The notes under the pieces were generated by a model, which worked only from the letters and a program-made list of their open reading frames with translations, was not told the DNA's origin and ran no database searches. Source: Kiritimatiellia bacterium (GTDB taxonomy: Bacteria > Verrucomicrobiota > Kiritimatiellia > WLWN01). From it: a stretch of 64,000 nt of DNA. Numbering within the stretch: the stretch's first letter is position 1; every line of letters starts with the position of its first letter. The translations under genes were made by a program, and so were the position numbers. Where the stretch lies: assembly GCA_012103575.1 (NCBI GenBank), contig WLWN01000001.1, positions 2,794,538 to 2,858,537 on the forward strand, in the 5' to 3' direction. Positions 27,993 to 38,800 of the stretch are shown here, piece after piece.

Positions 27993-28053
27993 GGTTTACA
28001 ACGTTCTTAAAGATTCGTTACTTTGTCCGGTAGATTTTTTCTGCTTATTATAA

Positions 28054-28127
28054 GCGGGTGTAGCTCAATGGTAGAGCCCCAGCCTTCCAAGCTGGTTGTG
28101 AGGGTTCGATCCCCTTCACCCGCTCCA
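28054..28127 (+). tRNA. tRNA-Gly (anticodon TCC), CCA encoded
   Basis: A 74-nt cloverleaf: acceptor GCGGGTG with CACCCGC, D arm GCTCAATGGTAGAGC, anticodon stem CCAGC/GCTGG around loop CTTCCAA (anticodon TCC), T arm GAGGG-TTCGATC-CCCTT, discriminator T and encoded CCA. Lies just after tsaD and could be cotranscribed with it. Confidence 0.95.
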
Positions 28128-28174
28128 AACCAAAAAATTTATCGAGGCCATGCACGTTGCTGAGGCACACAGAG

Positions 28175-28468
28175 ATGAATAGGTCCGACACGTCAGACCA
28201 GTCCGACTTCTTCTTGTTGCCCGCACACGGCGGTTATCGAAAACTGTACAGTTTCCAAATGGCTGAACAGGTTTATGACGGCACGGTAATTTTCTGTAAC
28301 CGTTTTATCGAGAAGCGTTCCCGCACTCACGACCAGATGGTGCAAGCAGCACGAAATGGGACGCTGCCAGGTTTTGTGAAGGGGGTAGGTCGGCACCCCC
28401 ATGTTTTGGTCTGGGAATGCAGAAATTGCCTAGAGATTGTGGCTTGGGATACCTTAAATTTTTTTTAG
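28175..28468 (+). CDS. Four-helix-bundle suffix-domain protein, altered C-terminus
   Basis: The N-terminus FFLLPAHGGYRKLYSFQMAE, YDGTVIFCNRFIEKRSRTHD and QMVQAARNG match the four helix bundle suffix-domain proteins related to 23S rRNA intervening-sequence proteins. Those continue after AAR(N/S)G with an NIAEGS-type helix and are ~180-200 residues; here the sequence becomes unlike the family (TLPGFVKGVGRHPHVLV) and stops at 97 residues. Likely a truncated gene joined to foreign sequence next to IS630 copy 2. Confidence 0.5.
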   Translation: MNRSDTSDQSDFFLLPAHGGYRKLYSFQMAEQVYDGTVIFCNRFIEKRSRTHDQMVQAARNGTLPGFVKGVGRHPHVLVWECRNCLEIVAWDTLNFF

Positions 28469-28494
28469 GGCGGCAAATAGGGAAAATCAGGCTA

Positions 28495-29490
28495 GAGCAT
28501 TTAACGATTGAGATGCCTCTTTAGAAGATCTATACTCCATGACATGAGTATAGCAACAGCAGAAATCCGGCGGCGTGCGATAGATGCCTACAAAATGGGC
28601 AAAGGTTCCCAGGCCGATATCGCATCTTCTTATCGTGTAGATCTTAGAACGTTTCAGCGTGGGCTCTCTCGTTTCAACGAAACCGGACAGACCGCTCCCC
28701 GACCGCGTGGGCATCGTCAGGCCCTCTACAGCGGAAAGCAGCTCAAGGCGTTGGCTCAACTGGGGGGCAAACATCCCGATGCAACGCTTGAAGAACTCAA
28801 GAACATGAGCGGCGTGAAGGGGTCGATCATGGCCGTACAGCGGGCGTTGAATCGGTTGGGCTGCCGGTATAAAAGAAACGCTTCACGCCAGCGAGCAAGA
28901 CCGGGCGGATGTAAATCTCTTGAGAAAGCAGTGGATCCAAGAGGTGGCCAAACTTGATCCAAGTCGCCTTGTCTTTATTGATGAATCCGGGGCGAAAACG
29001 AATATGACTCGTCTGCGGGGCCGGGCGTTGGGCGGGAACAGGCTTTTTGCCAAAACGCCTCATGGACATTGGTGTACCACCACCTTGATTTCTTCGGTCC
29101 GCCTGGACGGAACAACAGCGGCCATGGAGGGGGAGGGGGCGACAGAGACGGCTGTTTTTGGAGAATATATTCGCCGGGTTCTTCTCCCGACTCTTTCACC
29201 TGAAGACATCGTCATCATGGACAATCTTCGCGTCCATCACAATCCCAAGGTCATTGAACTCATTGAGTCATGTGGGGCCCATGTAAGATTCCTTCCACCC
29301 TACAGCCCCGATTCCAACCCCATTGAAAAAATGTGGGGCAAGATAAAGAATCGGTTGGGCAGCCTTGCAGCCCGCAGTCATCAGGAACTATCTGAAGCGA
29401 TCACACAAGCGTCCGAAGAGGTTTCTCCCGACGAGGTAATCGGCTGGTTTTCTTTGTGCTACATCGCGACACCTCAATCGTGAAGCGCTC
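28495..29490 (+). mobile_element. IS630-family element, copy 2
   Basis: 996 bp flanked by TA (28493-28494, 29491-29492). Ends GAGCATTTAACGATTGAG and inverse of GAGCGCTTCACGATTGAG. The right side has landed inside IS1380 copy B at GGGC-TA-AAGCGG; the left flank is not IS1380 sequence, so the left part of copy B was lost. Confidence 0.9.
28544..29483 (+). CDS. IS630 transposase, two frames (possible +1 frameshift)
   Basis: Same two-frame structure as copy 1 with few substitutions (for example RLGCRYK for RLGGRYK, SLCYIATPQS for SSCYIATPQS). DDE residues in FIDESGAK, IMDNLRVHH and YSPDSNPIEKMW are intact. The conserved frame change in both copies suggests programmed frameshifting or that the element was mobilised in trans. 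Confidence 0.85.
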
Positions 29491-29492
29491 TA

Positions 29493-30174
29493 AAGCGGGT
29501 AGCATACCCGTATTCAAACAAACAACCCCACCCCAACAGGTGTGTATATGAAACAATATAAAATAAAGACTGGCAAGGGCGGACTCAACAGCACAAGCGG
29601 AAGTCATCTTTGCGGCCTGCTGCTTGAGGATCATGCTCAACGGATTCTTCCCTCCAATTTTCAACCACGCCGCTCCGATGCGATCTCTGATCGGGAGATC
29701 CTCCTTACCCAGATCGGCTTACTTTGCAACGGTCGAACCGATTTCAATGGTATCGACCTGTACCGGGGTGATGAGATTTTTATGAATGCCTTTGGACTTA
29801 AAAAGGGGAGTTAAAAAGGTAGCCTCTGAGCCGGTGCTCCGACGTCGTTTCGACGACCTGCCCCCAGCCAGAACCCATGTGGGGCTACGCAAACTCAACA
29901 CCGAACTTCTTTCCTCGGGCCCCTTTGGCTAGGTAGATGTCAAAGGGCTTGATCTTGTTCCCGTCGATATCGATGTGAGCCCTTTGGATCACTCAGGCTC
30001 TTCGAAAGAAGGCGTTTCCTACACCTCTATAAGGGCCATGATGGTTACGCCCCGATACTTGCCTATGTGGGCACTCAAGGCCACATGCTTGAGTGCGAAC
30101 TTCGACCCGGTAAACAACATTGTCAGTCGGGAACGACCGCGTTTATTGCCCGCAGCGTTGAAACGCTCCAAACC
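29493..30174 (+). mobile_element. IS1380 copy B, internal remnant
   Basis: Contains the 5' half of the element only. The left end was lost with insertion of IS630 copy 2, and the right half is missing beyond IS30 copy 1, which begins at about 30175. What follows IS30 is not IS1380 sequence, so this is the product of nested insertion plus deletion. Confidence 0.85.
29548..30174 (+). pseudogene. IS1380 transposase fragment, copy B
   Basis: Starts MKQYKIKTGKGGLNSTSGSH and runs through SNFQPRRSDAISDREILLTQ, then breaks at 29813 (KKGS then TAA) and at a TAG near 29932. Unlike copies A, C, D and E it has ACCTCTATAAGG where they have ACCTAGAAGG, so the shared amber is absent but a 2-nt insertion replaces it. 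TAT here suggests the ancestral codon was Tyr. Confidence 0.8.
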
Positions 30175-31220
30175 TGCAGACTCAACTTACAAGTGCAAAA
30201 CCGAAGCTGTCCATCATTTCTTTGGGCGTTCTATATTCTAAGCATTTTCTCGGCCTATTATTCAGTAACTCCACAGCCCAGCTCAACTGAGCGGAGCTGT
30301 GGGCAGCAAAGTCGGTTTTCTTCGGGAAAAACTGGCGAAGCAAACCATTCGTATTTTCGTTGCTCCCTCTTTGCCAAGGGTTTCTCCCTTCAGCAAAGAA
30401 AATGGGGGTTGCTATTTTTTTCTGTAGTTTAGCATGGCTGGCAAACTCCATGCCATTATCTACAGTCACCGTTTTACAGGGGAGCCCTGAATCAGCGAAC
30501 TGAGGTACGGAACGGTTGACCGATTCGGCATTGCATCGAGGTAAAAGATCGGCGATGAGATATCGAGTCGCTCGACCTACTAGAGTGACTACACAGGCCT
30601 CTTTTCTCGTTTGGCCCTGAATAGTGTCACCTTCCCAATGGCCTGCCACCTTGCGACTTTCACCCTCTTCGGGGCGTTGGTCAATCATCGTTTGGTTGTG
30701 TATACGTGAATGGCTTTTCCGAGTCGCTCGTTTTTTCTTTCCGGGGCCACGCAGGTATTTTCGGTAGCCAGCCCCTCTTGGACTGTACAAGTAGCGGTAG
30801 ATCGTCATTCGACTGATGGGAGGGTCACCTTCTAGCTTTCTTCGACCTTCAACCTGTTCTGGAGACCAACACTTCACCAGGAGAGTCTCCACTTGTTCTT
30901 TGCTAGCTCCCATCACTTTTTGAGGCTTTCGAGCTAGCTGTAATCGGCTTTGAGCCAGGCCATTTGCGGGTCTTGGGTAATAGCGGCCACGGACTCGATT
31001 ACGGCGAAATTCGCGCCAAATAGTCGAGGGGGATCGGCCCAGGCGACGGCCAATTTGAGATAAGCTATATTTTTCTTTTAGCATCTGGGCTATCACTTCT
31101 CGTTCATAACGGTTTAAATGTTCGTAGGTTCGTGGCATTCTATGTTCTCCTTTGGGGGGGGGGTCAGATACCCAAAGAATGAACTATGCTGCGGACCTTT
31201 GCACTTGTATTGTTACTCTA
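30175..31220 (-). mobile_element. IS30-family element, copy 1
   Basis: About 1046 bp with related ends (left TGCAGACTCAACTTACAAGT, right inverse of TAGAGTAACAATACAAGTGC). No target duplication: left flank is IS1380, right flank is unrelated sequence near thiG. Differs from copy 2 by a G10 tract (copy 2 has G7) and a few substitutions. Confidence 0.85.
30182..31138 (-). CDS. IS30-family transposase
   Basis: 318 residues, intact. The N-terminal helix-turn-helix reads LSQIGRRLGRSPSTIWREFR. The DDE catalytic core has GHWEGDTIQGQ (Asp), KTVTVDNGMEFASH (Asp) and QRGSNENTNGLLRQFFPK (Glu). The substitution VTLVGRATRY (copy 2 has VTLVDRATRY) is a possible weakening change. ATG start with GGAG upstream (CTCC on + at 31147). 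Confidence 0.92.
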   Translation of the reverse strand: MPRTYEHLNRYEREVIAQMLKEKYSLSQIGRRLGRSPSTIWREFRRNRVRGRYYPRPANGLAQSRLQLARKPQKVMGASKEQVETLLVKCWSPEQVEGRRKLEGDPPISRMTIYRYLYSPRGAGYRKYLRGPGKKKRATRKSHSRIHNQTMIDQRPEEGESRKVAGHWEGDTIQGQTRKEACVVTLVGRATRYLIADLLPRCNAESVNRSVPQFADSGLPCKTVTVDNGMEFASHAKLQKKIATPIFFAEGRNPWQRGSNENTNGLLRQFFPKKTDFAAHSSAQLSWAVELLNNRPRKCLEYRTPKEMMDSFGFALVS

Positions 31221-31273
31221 CCAAAAGCGTTCCATCCATTGGAACCGACCTTGAAAATTCGAGCCCAGTGTCT

Positions 31274-32074
31274 TTAGTCCCCATTTTTTTCTTGCTGCCA
31301 AAACGGGGTTCCTATTGTTGGGGTACTAGGAGACGCCATTTCTCGAGGATATAACAATCCGGCTTTATACCCCATACGGCCCGCTTCAACCCCTCGGGCA
31401 AAGGCACGAGCCATGTCGATCGGATCTTGAGCAAGAGCCACTGCACTGTTAATTAAGACCCCATCAAACCCCATCTCCATCACCTGAACCGCATGAGACG
31501 GCCTCCCTAACCCCGCATCAATAATCAACGTTATATCGGGTAATCGTTTTCGCAATGTTCTGAGCGCATAAGGGTTTAATAGACCCTGACCAGAACCGAT
31601 TGGCGCGGCCCAAGGCATCAGAATCTTGCATCCCACATTCACCAATCTTTGAGCAACAATCAAATCCTCTGTGGTATAAGGTAATACTTCAAACCCTTTT
31701 CCAACAAGCATCTGAGCTGCTTCTATTAATGCGGTTGTATCCGGTTGCAAGGTATACTCATCACCAATGACTTCAAGTTTTATCCAGTTTGTACCAAAAA
31801 GTTCTCGCGCCATTTCTGCGGTTGTGTTGGCTTCTTGGACCGTGCGGCAACCCGCTGTATTGGGTAAAATCTTGAGGTTTAGATCTTTGATAAAGTTCCA
31901 GAACAGTTCGCCCCCCTTTTCACCCGGGTTTTGGCGACGCAAAGAAACGGTCACAATCTCTGCTTCTGAAGCTTTAATGGACTTGGCCATAATCTCTGGA
32001 GAAGGATACTGTGCCGTGCCGATCATCAGTCGACTGTTCAATGTTGTGCTTCCGAGTTTCCACATAATGTACAT
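31274..32074 (-). CDS. thiG: Thiazole synthase
   Basis: 266 residues from ATG 32074 (a TTG at 32098 is the alternative). [70 protein letters not shown] and [20 protein letters not shown] follow the ThiG barrel; the Lys of IKLEV forms the Schiff base. It makes the thiamine thiazole from DXP, ThiS thiocarboxylate and dehydroglycine. No other thi genes are in view. Confidence 0.93.
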   Translation of the reverse strand: MYIMWKLGSTTLNSRLMIGTAQYPSPEIMAKSIKASEAEIVTVSLRRQNPGEKGGELFWNFIKDLNLKILPNTAGCRTVQEANTTAEMARELFGTNWIKLEVIGDEYTLQPDTTALIEAAQMLVGKGFEVLPYTTEDLIVAQRLVNVGCKILMPWAAPIGSGQGLLNPYALRTLRKRLPDITLIIDAGLGRPSHAVQVMEMGFDGVLINSAVALAQDPIDMARAFARGVEAGRMGYKAGLLYPREMASPSTPTIGTPFWQQEKNGD

Positions 32075-32139
32075 CCAAATTTTCAAATCTACACTCAACG
32101 GTATGATCTGGGACTTCTATTCTGAGGCTATAAAAACAT

Positions 32140-32162
32140 AAAACCGGCAAAATGCCGGTTTT
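32140..32162 (-). terminator. Rho-independent terminator
   Basis: Stem AAACCGGC (32141-32148), loop AAAAT, GCCGGTTT (32154-32161). On the minus strand it is followed by TTTTATGTTTTT-like sequence, so it would end transcripts of the sialidase-like gene before thiG; in the + direction TTTTATATTT follows as well. Confidence 0.65.
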
Positions 32163-32187
32163 ATATTTAAAGTTTTACGTTTTTTTG

Positions 32188-32228
32188 TCCGAGATCAGGG
32201 TCGGTTAAGACCCTGATCAAGTTTCGGA
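32188..32228. repeat. Perfect hairpin with outer stem
   Basis: GATCAGGGTC (32193-32202), loop GGTTAA, GACCCTGATC (32209-32218) is a perfect 10-bp stem; an outer TCCGA/TCGGA pair extends it with a bulge. Lies just after the TAA of the sialidase-like frame and before the terminator. Could protect mRNA ends or act as a second terminator. Confidence 0.55.
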
Positions 32229-32241
32229 CATTTTATAAACG

Positions 32242-33970
32242 TTATCGTGTTTGCCTCTCTGTATTAGAAGAAACGCGGGAGCGCTTCTCGCTTACTTTAG
32301 AGGATCGACGACTGTCTCCGTTATCACTGCCCCCTCTAACATCATTAAGAGTACTATATTTGGTGATTGTTTTTTCGAATGAATCTAAGATATGAGATCG
32401 AACATTTCCATAGGCGGAATATCTCGTCGCATGGATTTCACCGGGACCACCGGCCATTGAGCAATTCACATAAGCAATGACGATGCGTGATTCTAAATCC
32501 TCATTACCGATTTTTTCAAGCTACCCGGAAATGGGAGATGATATCTTATCTCTCAAGGTCACAGAAGGCCAGGTTACGGCATCGGCAAAATTGCTGGAAG
32601 CGACAACCCCCAGATCTTCCCAGTTTGCGACTTGGTCACATAATCCGTCGCAGTATTTCGCTCGGATGTCGGTACTCATATCGTCGTTAAGAACGGTATA
32701 GGCTAAAACCAACCCTTTGGAATTGCTTCCTGTTTTAGCGTTGGCGAGTGATGGTTGATAAGCGGTTCCTGGTTCATTTGCTGTCAAATTTATAGGAAGC
32801 GCATAGTTATTTCCATCTGTAGTAAACGCATAGAAGATGTCACGATTTCCATTGTCAAACCCACTATACGCTACTGCAGCAAACCCATTTTCATCTCGAG
32901 CGCCGGATGACGTTGTTAAGTCAACATCATTTTCATTCACTTGCTGAGGGTCTACAAGAGCGCTCACGCCGTAATCTGAAGAAGCAACTACCTGCCAAGC
33001 TGCGGCTTGATCGAGATCAGCCTTTTTATAGGAAAAAATTTGCTGTTCTTGACTCAGGCTCCCGTTTGGGGCCGTATTCAGATAGGGGTTGCGGTGGGTT
33101 GCAAAAAGCCGATAAGCATCGTTACCCCCTTGTACCACAAATGTTGGATAAAGGTCATAAATAGCCAAGGGAGACGAAGTGCCTGCAGTATTGTCAGTAG
33201 TCCCCTAAAATGCAGGGGGTCTCCTCCAGAAGGTTTGATAATATGCAACAGCTAGTTGAGTATGAAACCCGCCTGTTGTCTAGGCTACAAATGGATAATT
33301 GAAATTGGGATCAATCTAAAAATCAATATAAGGAGCTACCGGATCTAGGAAACCTGTAGGGGTATCAAAATGGGATACTCTCCCCTTATCACTTTCTGGG
33401 GCCGTAATCGTTACCTCATTAATATAATCATACGTCTGCCATTGAGGCCCTGCTGGGAAGAATTTTATGCAAGAAATATGATAAGGTACTTCCTGTTTAC
33501 GCTCTACATAACATACCGTAGGTTGTCCGGCAGCATCAAATCGGACAATCGGTGTATGAGACCCATCTCCAGAGGAAATTGGATTCGAATTTGGATCGGT
33601 GACCGTCAGACTGATTCCAAATTCGCTCGCAGAATTCAGAATAGAATAGTTGTACGTAGCAAGGACTGGAGATAAAGAAGACATTATTTGTCTCATTGTT
33701 ATCTGTTGTCGCATACCAATCTGCTCCATCTTGCATTTTGAAATAGATTTGAGTTCTTAGACTTGGTGCAACATCTCGCCATGCTAAAGCAAGTTGACCA
33801 TTTGGCCCTGATGCGATGGACGGTTGAGAGGAGTCGGTTCCATTTCGACTAACATTTCCCGACTGAAAGCCAGCTGGCTTCCAACCGGCGTCGGCAACCA
33901 GCGTAGACAGAATGAATACAGGAATGACAATAAGTTGTGTCTTTGTGAAATTACTACTGATATTTCTCAT
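32242..33970 (-). pseudogene. Secreted sialidase-like protein, one frameshift and four in-frame ambers
   Basis: Start ATG 33970 with AAGGAA upstream; signal peptide TQLIVIPVFILSTLVADAGW. Sequence is beta-propeller-like, with NGQLALAWRDVAPSLRTQIY, FAAVAYSGFDNGNRDIFYAF and KGLVLAYTVLNDDMSTDIRA. A +1 shift is needed near 33680. From there to the TAA at 32242 one frame stays open except for TAG at 33316-33318, 33280-33282, 33205-33207 and 32521-32523; Gln would fit at each site. No TAA or TGA interrupts. Unclear whether a dead gene or amber-read gene. Confidence 0.6.
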
Positions 33971-34038
33971 GTTCTGTTCCTTTCCTTTTCGGTTCTTCTT
34001 CTTTCTTCTTCGACTCCCCCCCTTTCTTTGATTATTAT

Positions 34039-35696
34039 CCTGGATCCATCAGCTATCGCTTCGGAAGGCGTTTTGGGGCTCAAAAGTTAAAATTTTTTCC
34101 TTGAGATGCTCGCTTTTGGGCGGATTGGGACCGGCAAGTATCACCCTGATGAATTTTTTGAGCGTACAGGTCAGATTCACTCTGATTTGACCATTTTGGG
34201 GCGTAAGCCTCCTTGGGCAGTCGCCTTAGAGTATTGTTAAAGGTGCACGGAGGGCTATGCGAAGGAATGGGCAATGTCTTGTATCACTTCAAACCAGCGA
34301 CAACGCTTGCCAAAGTGAAGTTCAATTCGTCCGGCGTGGCGGACCAATCGAACCGCGCAATAAACGATATTTTTGAGAACCGTTTTGATTCGCCAGCGCG
34401 GGATGTTGATTTTCTGCGGGGCAAGCCCAGCCCGTTTGATGACCTCTTGGCCAAGACCGCGCAATAGGTTGAAGAGCCACCATGGCGCATAACAGAATAA
34501 TCTTATTGGCACAGAGTCTCCCCGAAGGCAATCGCTCAACATCAAGATCGCTTTTGAGTTCACTGTGGTACTGCTCGCTGGGGCCATGTCCATGATAGAG
34601 ATCTAGCACCGTCTTGGCACGACAAGAGAGGTTCGTCCACCAGGTGTTCACCTCAAGTTTAGGAACCAGAAGTTTCTGACCATCGATATCGATGGTGCGT
34701 TCAATCACTTCGAAGGCCACCGGGACACAAGGGCGGTTTTGGTCACCACCGGGATGGAAATGATCGAAAAAGCCTGTGTAAACGTTCTTGCCTTCACGAC
34801 TGTCTTGTTTGTCTCCAACTCGGCGTGCAAGGGCCAGCATTTGTTCAGGACATTCGCGGCGAGGATTTCGCTTTACGATGAAATAATGATCCCCAAAAGC
34901 GTCGAAGTTATCGGCCACAGCGTTGCCACTATCAAGCCGAAGCAAACATTTTCCACCCAGGCCCAGGGTTTGGAGCGTTTCAACGCTGCGGGCAATAAAC
35001 GCGGTCGTTCCCGACTGACAATGTTGTTTACCGGGTCGAAGTTCGCACTCAAGCATGTGGCCTTGAGTGCCCACATAGGCAAATATCGGGGCGTAACCAT
35101 CATGGCCCTTCTAGGTGTAGGAAACGCCTTCTTCCGAAGAGCCTGAGTGACCTAAAGGGCTCACATCGATATCGACGGGAACAAGATCAAGCCCTTCGAC
35201 ATCTACCTAGCCAAAGGGGCCCGAGGAAAGAAGTTCGGTGTTGAGTTTGCGTAGCCCCACATGGGTTCTGGCTGGGGGCAGGTCGTCGGAACGACATCGG
35301 AACACCGGCTCAGAGGCTACCTTTTTAACTCCCCTTTTTAAGTCCAAAGGCATTCATAAAAATCTCATCACCCCGGTACAGGTCGATATCATTGAAATCG
35401 GTTCGACCGTTGCAAAGTAAGCCGATCTGGGTAAGGAGGATCTCCCGATCAGAGATCGCATCGGAGCGGCGTGGTTGAAAATTGGAGGGAAGAATCCGTT
35501 GAGCATGATCCTCAAGCAGCAGGCCGCAAAGATGATTTCCGCTTGTGCTGTTGAGTTCGCTCTTGCCAGTCTTTATTTTATATTGTTTCATATACACACC
35601 TGTTGGGGTGGGGTTGTTTGTTTGAATACGGGTATCCTCCCCGCTTTAGCCCAACAGGTAATGAAAAATCGTCAGATTTTATCTGACGGATTCAGG
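34039..35696 (-). mobile_element. IS1380-family element, copy C
   Basis: 1658 bp. Left end CCTGGATCCATCAGCTATCG is intermediate between the MITE and IS1380 forms; right end is CTGACGGATTCAGG. Flanks ATTAT and CCTTT do not match, so this copy is a recombinant junction. Same orientation as copy D, the two flanking secA as direct repeats. Confidence 0.88.
34226..35591 (-). pseudogene. IS1380 transposase, copy C, degraded
   Basis: Start MKQYKIKTGKSELNSTSGNH at 35591. Broken at KKGS-TAA, at a stop near 35209, by the shared TAG after GVSYT, and near 34480, where ALQPIARSWPRG replaces AFNLLRGLGQEV because of a small frameshift. Contains WWTNLSCRAKTVLDLYHGHG as in other copies. Not functional. Confidence 0.8.
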
Positions 35697-35839
35697 CCTT
35701 TGATTACTTCATTAACTTTGCTTTACAAGTGTTGTATAGGAATTCATGCTTTTAAAAAGGATGTAAGAGAATAAAAATATGGGTTGAACAGTAATCTGTT
35801 AAGCCACCATAAACCGTATAGGAATAGGTCTTAATCATC

Positions 35840-38800
35840 ATGCAATGGCTACTTAAAAAAATTGTTGGCACAAAAAACGAACGGGATATAAAGAAACTTC
35901 AACCGCTTGTTAAGCGTGTAAATGAATTAGAAATTGAATACCAAACGTTATCCGAAGATGCCCTTAAAGCGAAAACCCCGGAATTTAAGAAACGCTTGGA
36001 AGATGGTGAGACGGTTGACGATATTCTTTGTGAAGCATTTGCCGTTGTTAAAAGCACGTGCCGCCGATTGTTGAATGAATCATTGGAAGTAAGCGGACAT
36101 ATGCTCAAGTGGGATATGGTTCCCTATGATGTACAAATCTTGGGCGGAATTGTTTTGCATCAAGGGAAAATTGCGGAGATGGCTACGGGTGAAGGGAAAA
36201 CGCTGGTCGCTACGTTTCCTGTTTATTTGAATGCCCTGACCGGACGAGGGGTTCATCTGGTTACGGTAAACGATTATTTGGCTCGACGTGATGCGCAATG
36301 GATGGGCCATGTGTATACGTATCTAGGTTTGACCGTTGGGTGTATTCAACATGATATGGATTCGGAAGTTCGACGCGAACAGTATCAAAAAGATATTACC
36401 TACGGAACGAATAGTGAGTTTGGCTTCGATTATCTTCGCGATAATATGTGTTATAGTCCTGAAGACTATGTTCAACGCGCGTTTCATTATGCGTTGGTTG
36501 ACGAAATTGATAGTATCCTTATCGACGAAGCCCGTACGCCCCTGATTATCTCCGGTCCAGCCCCCTACTCTACGGAAGAGTATCAACGCGTTAAACCCCT
36601 TGTGCACCGTTTGGTGCGGCGGCAGCATGACCTATGTAATGACCTCATACAAGAAACAAAGTCGCTCTTGGAGCAAGATGATGAAGAAGCCATTCAACTT
36701 AAGCTCTACCAACTTCATCAAGGAATGCCAAAGCATAAACAACTCCTTAAAATGTTGGAAGAACCTTCGGTTCGAAGGCTCATGGAACGTATCAATGCGG
36801 CGATGCTAACGGATGCCCGCAAGGAGCAGGCCCGCGAATTACGGGAAGCTCTTTACTTTAACATCGAGGAAAAAGAGCGCGATGCACATTTGACGGAAAA
36901 AGGGTGCACGACCCTCAGTCCCGATGATCCGGAAGCGTATGTGTTGCCCGATCTCATCGCTGTCATGTCTGAGCTCGATGGAAATACAACGTTGAACGAT
37001 GAAGAGAAAATGGAAAAACGACAAGCCATTCAACGTCAATTTTCTGAAAAAAATGAACGCATCCACGCGGTCGATCAATTGATCAAGGCCTATTGTGTAT
37101 ATGAAAAGGATGTGGAATACGTGGTGCAAGATAATCAAGTGATTATTGTAGATGAATTTACAGGTCGGCCGATGCCCGGAAGGCGTTGGAGCGATGGGTT
37201 ACATCAAGCGGTTGAAGCAAAAGAAGGGGCTAAAATTGAAAAGGAAACCCAAACATTAGCTACTATTACGATCCAAAACTATTTTCGTAAGTACGAAAAA
37301 TTAGCGGGGATGACAGGAACCGCGGAAACAGAAGCAGACGAATTTCATCAGATCTATAAATTAGATGTGGTGGTGATCCCTACGAACCGACCGGTTCGAC
37401 GGGTCGATTACAATGATCCTATCTACAAAACAAAACGCGAGAAACTAAATGCGGTCATCGACGAAATTGCGGAGTGCCATGAACAAGGGCAACCCGCATT
37501 GGTTGGAACCATTGCCGTAGAAACGTCTGAATTGATCAGTCGTATGCTCAAGCGACGAAATATCCCTCATAGCGTTCTCAACGCAAAACAAAATGCGTCT
37601 GAAGCAGAAATTGTCGCACGGGCCGGGCAAAAAGGAGCGGTTACAATCGCGACGAATATGGCCGGTCGAGGAACGGATATTAAGTTGGGGGAAGGCGTTG
37701 TTCATATAGATCGCGAGGTTCTTAACTCTCAGATCGCATTGAGCGATAAAGTGAACGGAACCCCACTGCGCAAGATGTTAGAAGAAAGACCGTGTGGACT
37801 CTGTGTCCTGGGAACGGAGCGCCATGAATCGCGTCGCATTGATCGGCAGTTACGAGGCCGTTGTGCCCGACAAGGGGACCCAGGGGCTTCCCGTTTTTAT
37901 GTATCTTTAGAAGACGATTTAATGCGGATGTTCGGATCCCAACGCATTTCCGGTATTATGGAAAAATTAGGTCTTGAAGAGGGACAAGTTCTTGAACATT
38001 CCCTCCTAAACCGTTCCATTGAGAGAGCCCAGCGTAAAGTGGAACAACATAACTTTTCTATTCGGAAGCGGACGCTTGAATATGATGATGTCATGAATAA
38101 GCAACGTGAGATTATATATGGCCGTCGAACAGAAGCGTTGAACAGCAAAGACGTAAGAGAGCATCTCTATGCCTTTGTAGAAGAAATTATCTATGCGCAT
38201 GCCGCTGAGGCCGCCGATCCAGCAACCGATGAAGCGCTTGAAGAATTTGTTGTTTGGAGTAATTCAACCTTTCCGATTGGCATCCAATCCACAGAGCTTC
38301 AAGAGGTCAAACAAGATGCGGAAGCGTTGGGCGATAAAGTCATGAAGGGTGTACAGCAAGCCTATGAAATTAAAGCTCAGAATGAAGACGCTGAATCCCT
38401 TGAAAGCATGGAACGACATATCATGCTTCAAGCCATTGATACGCATTGGCAAGAGTATTTGCGGAATATGGACGCCTTGCGCCAGGGTGTTGGGTTACGG
38501 GCCTATGGGCAACGTGATCCCTTGGTTGAATATAAGCGAGAAGCGTATGATATGTTCGCTGAGCTTATGGACTTAATTAGTCATGATATTGCGACCAACT
38601 TGTTTCGATCGGCAACCTCTCTAGAAGCATTACAATCTTTTTTATCGACTCTTCCCCAGAAATATGTGCATGACGAAGTTTCTGTCTTGGGCAAAGGAGC
38701 GCCCGCCAAGAGGATGGGCGAAGATAGGCAGAGTTCGCTACAGGCTAGAGGTCGAGGGGAACGTGTAACAGTTAGAAGAGACACCCCCAAAGTCAGCCGC

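Noticed and set aside
28023..28051. A TTGTCC/TATTAT promoter directly before tRNA-Gly
   Set aside because: The -10 ends only 2 nt before the tRNA start, which would place transcription start inside the tRNA; cotranscription with tsaD is more plausible.
32242..33700. Genome-wide reassignment of TAG to an amino acid
   Set aside because: Several conserved genes (metG, argS, tsaD, rpsU, lpxK) end normally at TAG, argS with TAG then TGA, so TAG works as a stop; only local readthrough remains possible.
34739..35146. Antisense frames of 135 aa in IS1380 copies (plus strand in copies C-E, minus in A)
   Set aside because: They are the complement of the transposase reading frame, present in each copy because the element is GC-rich in one phase.
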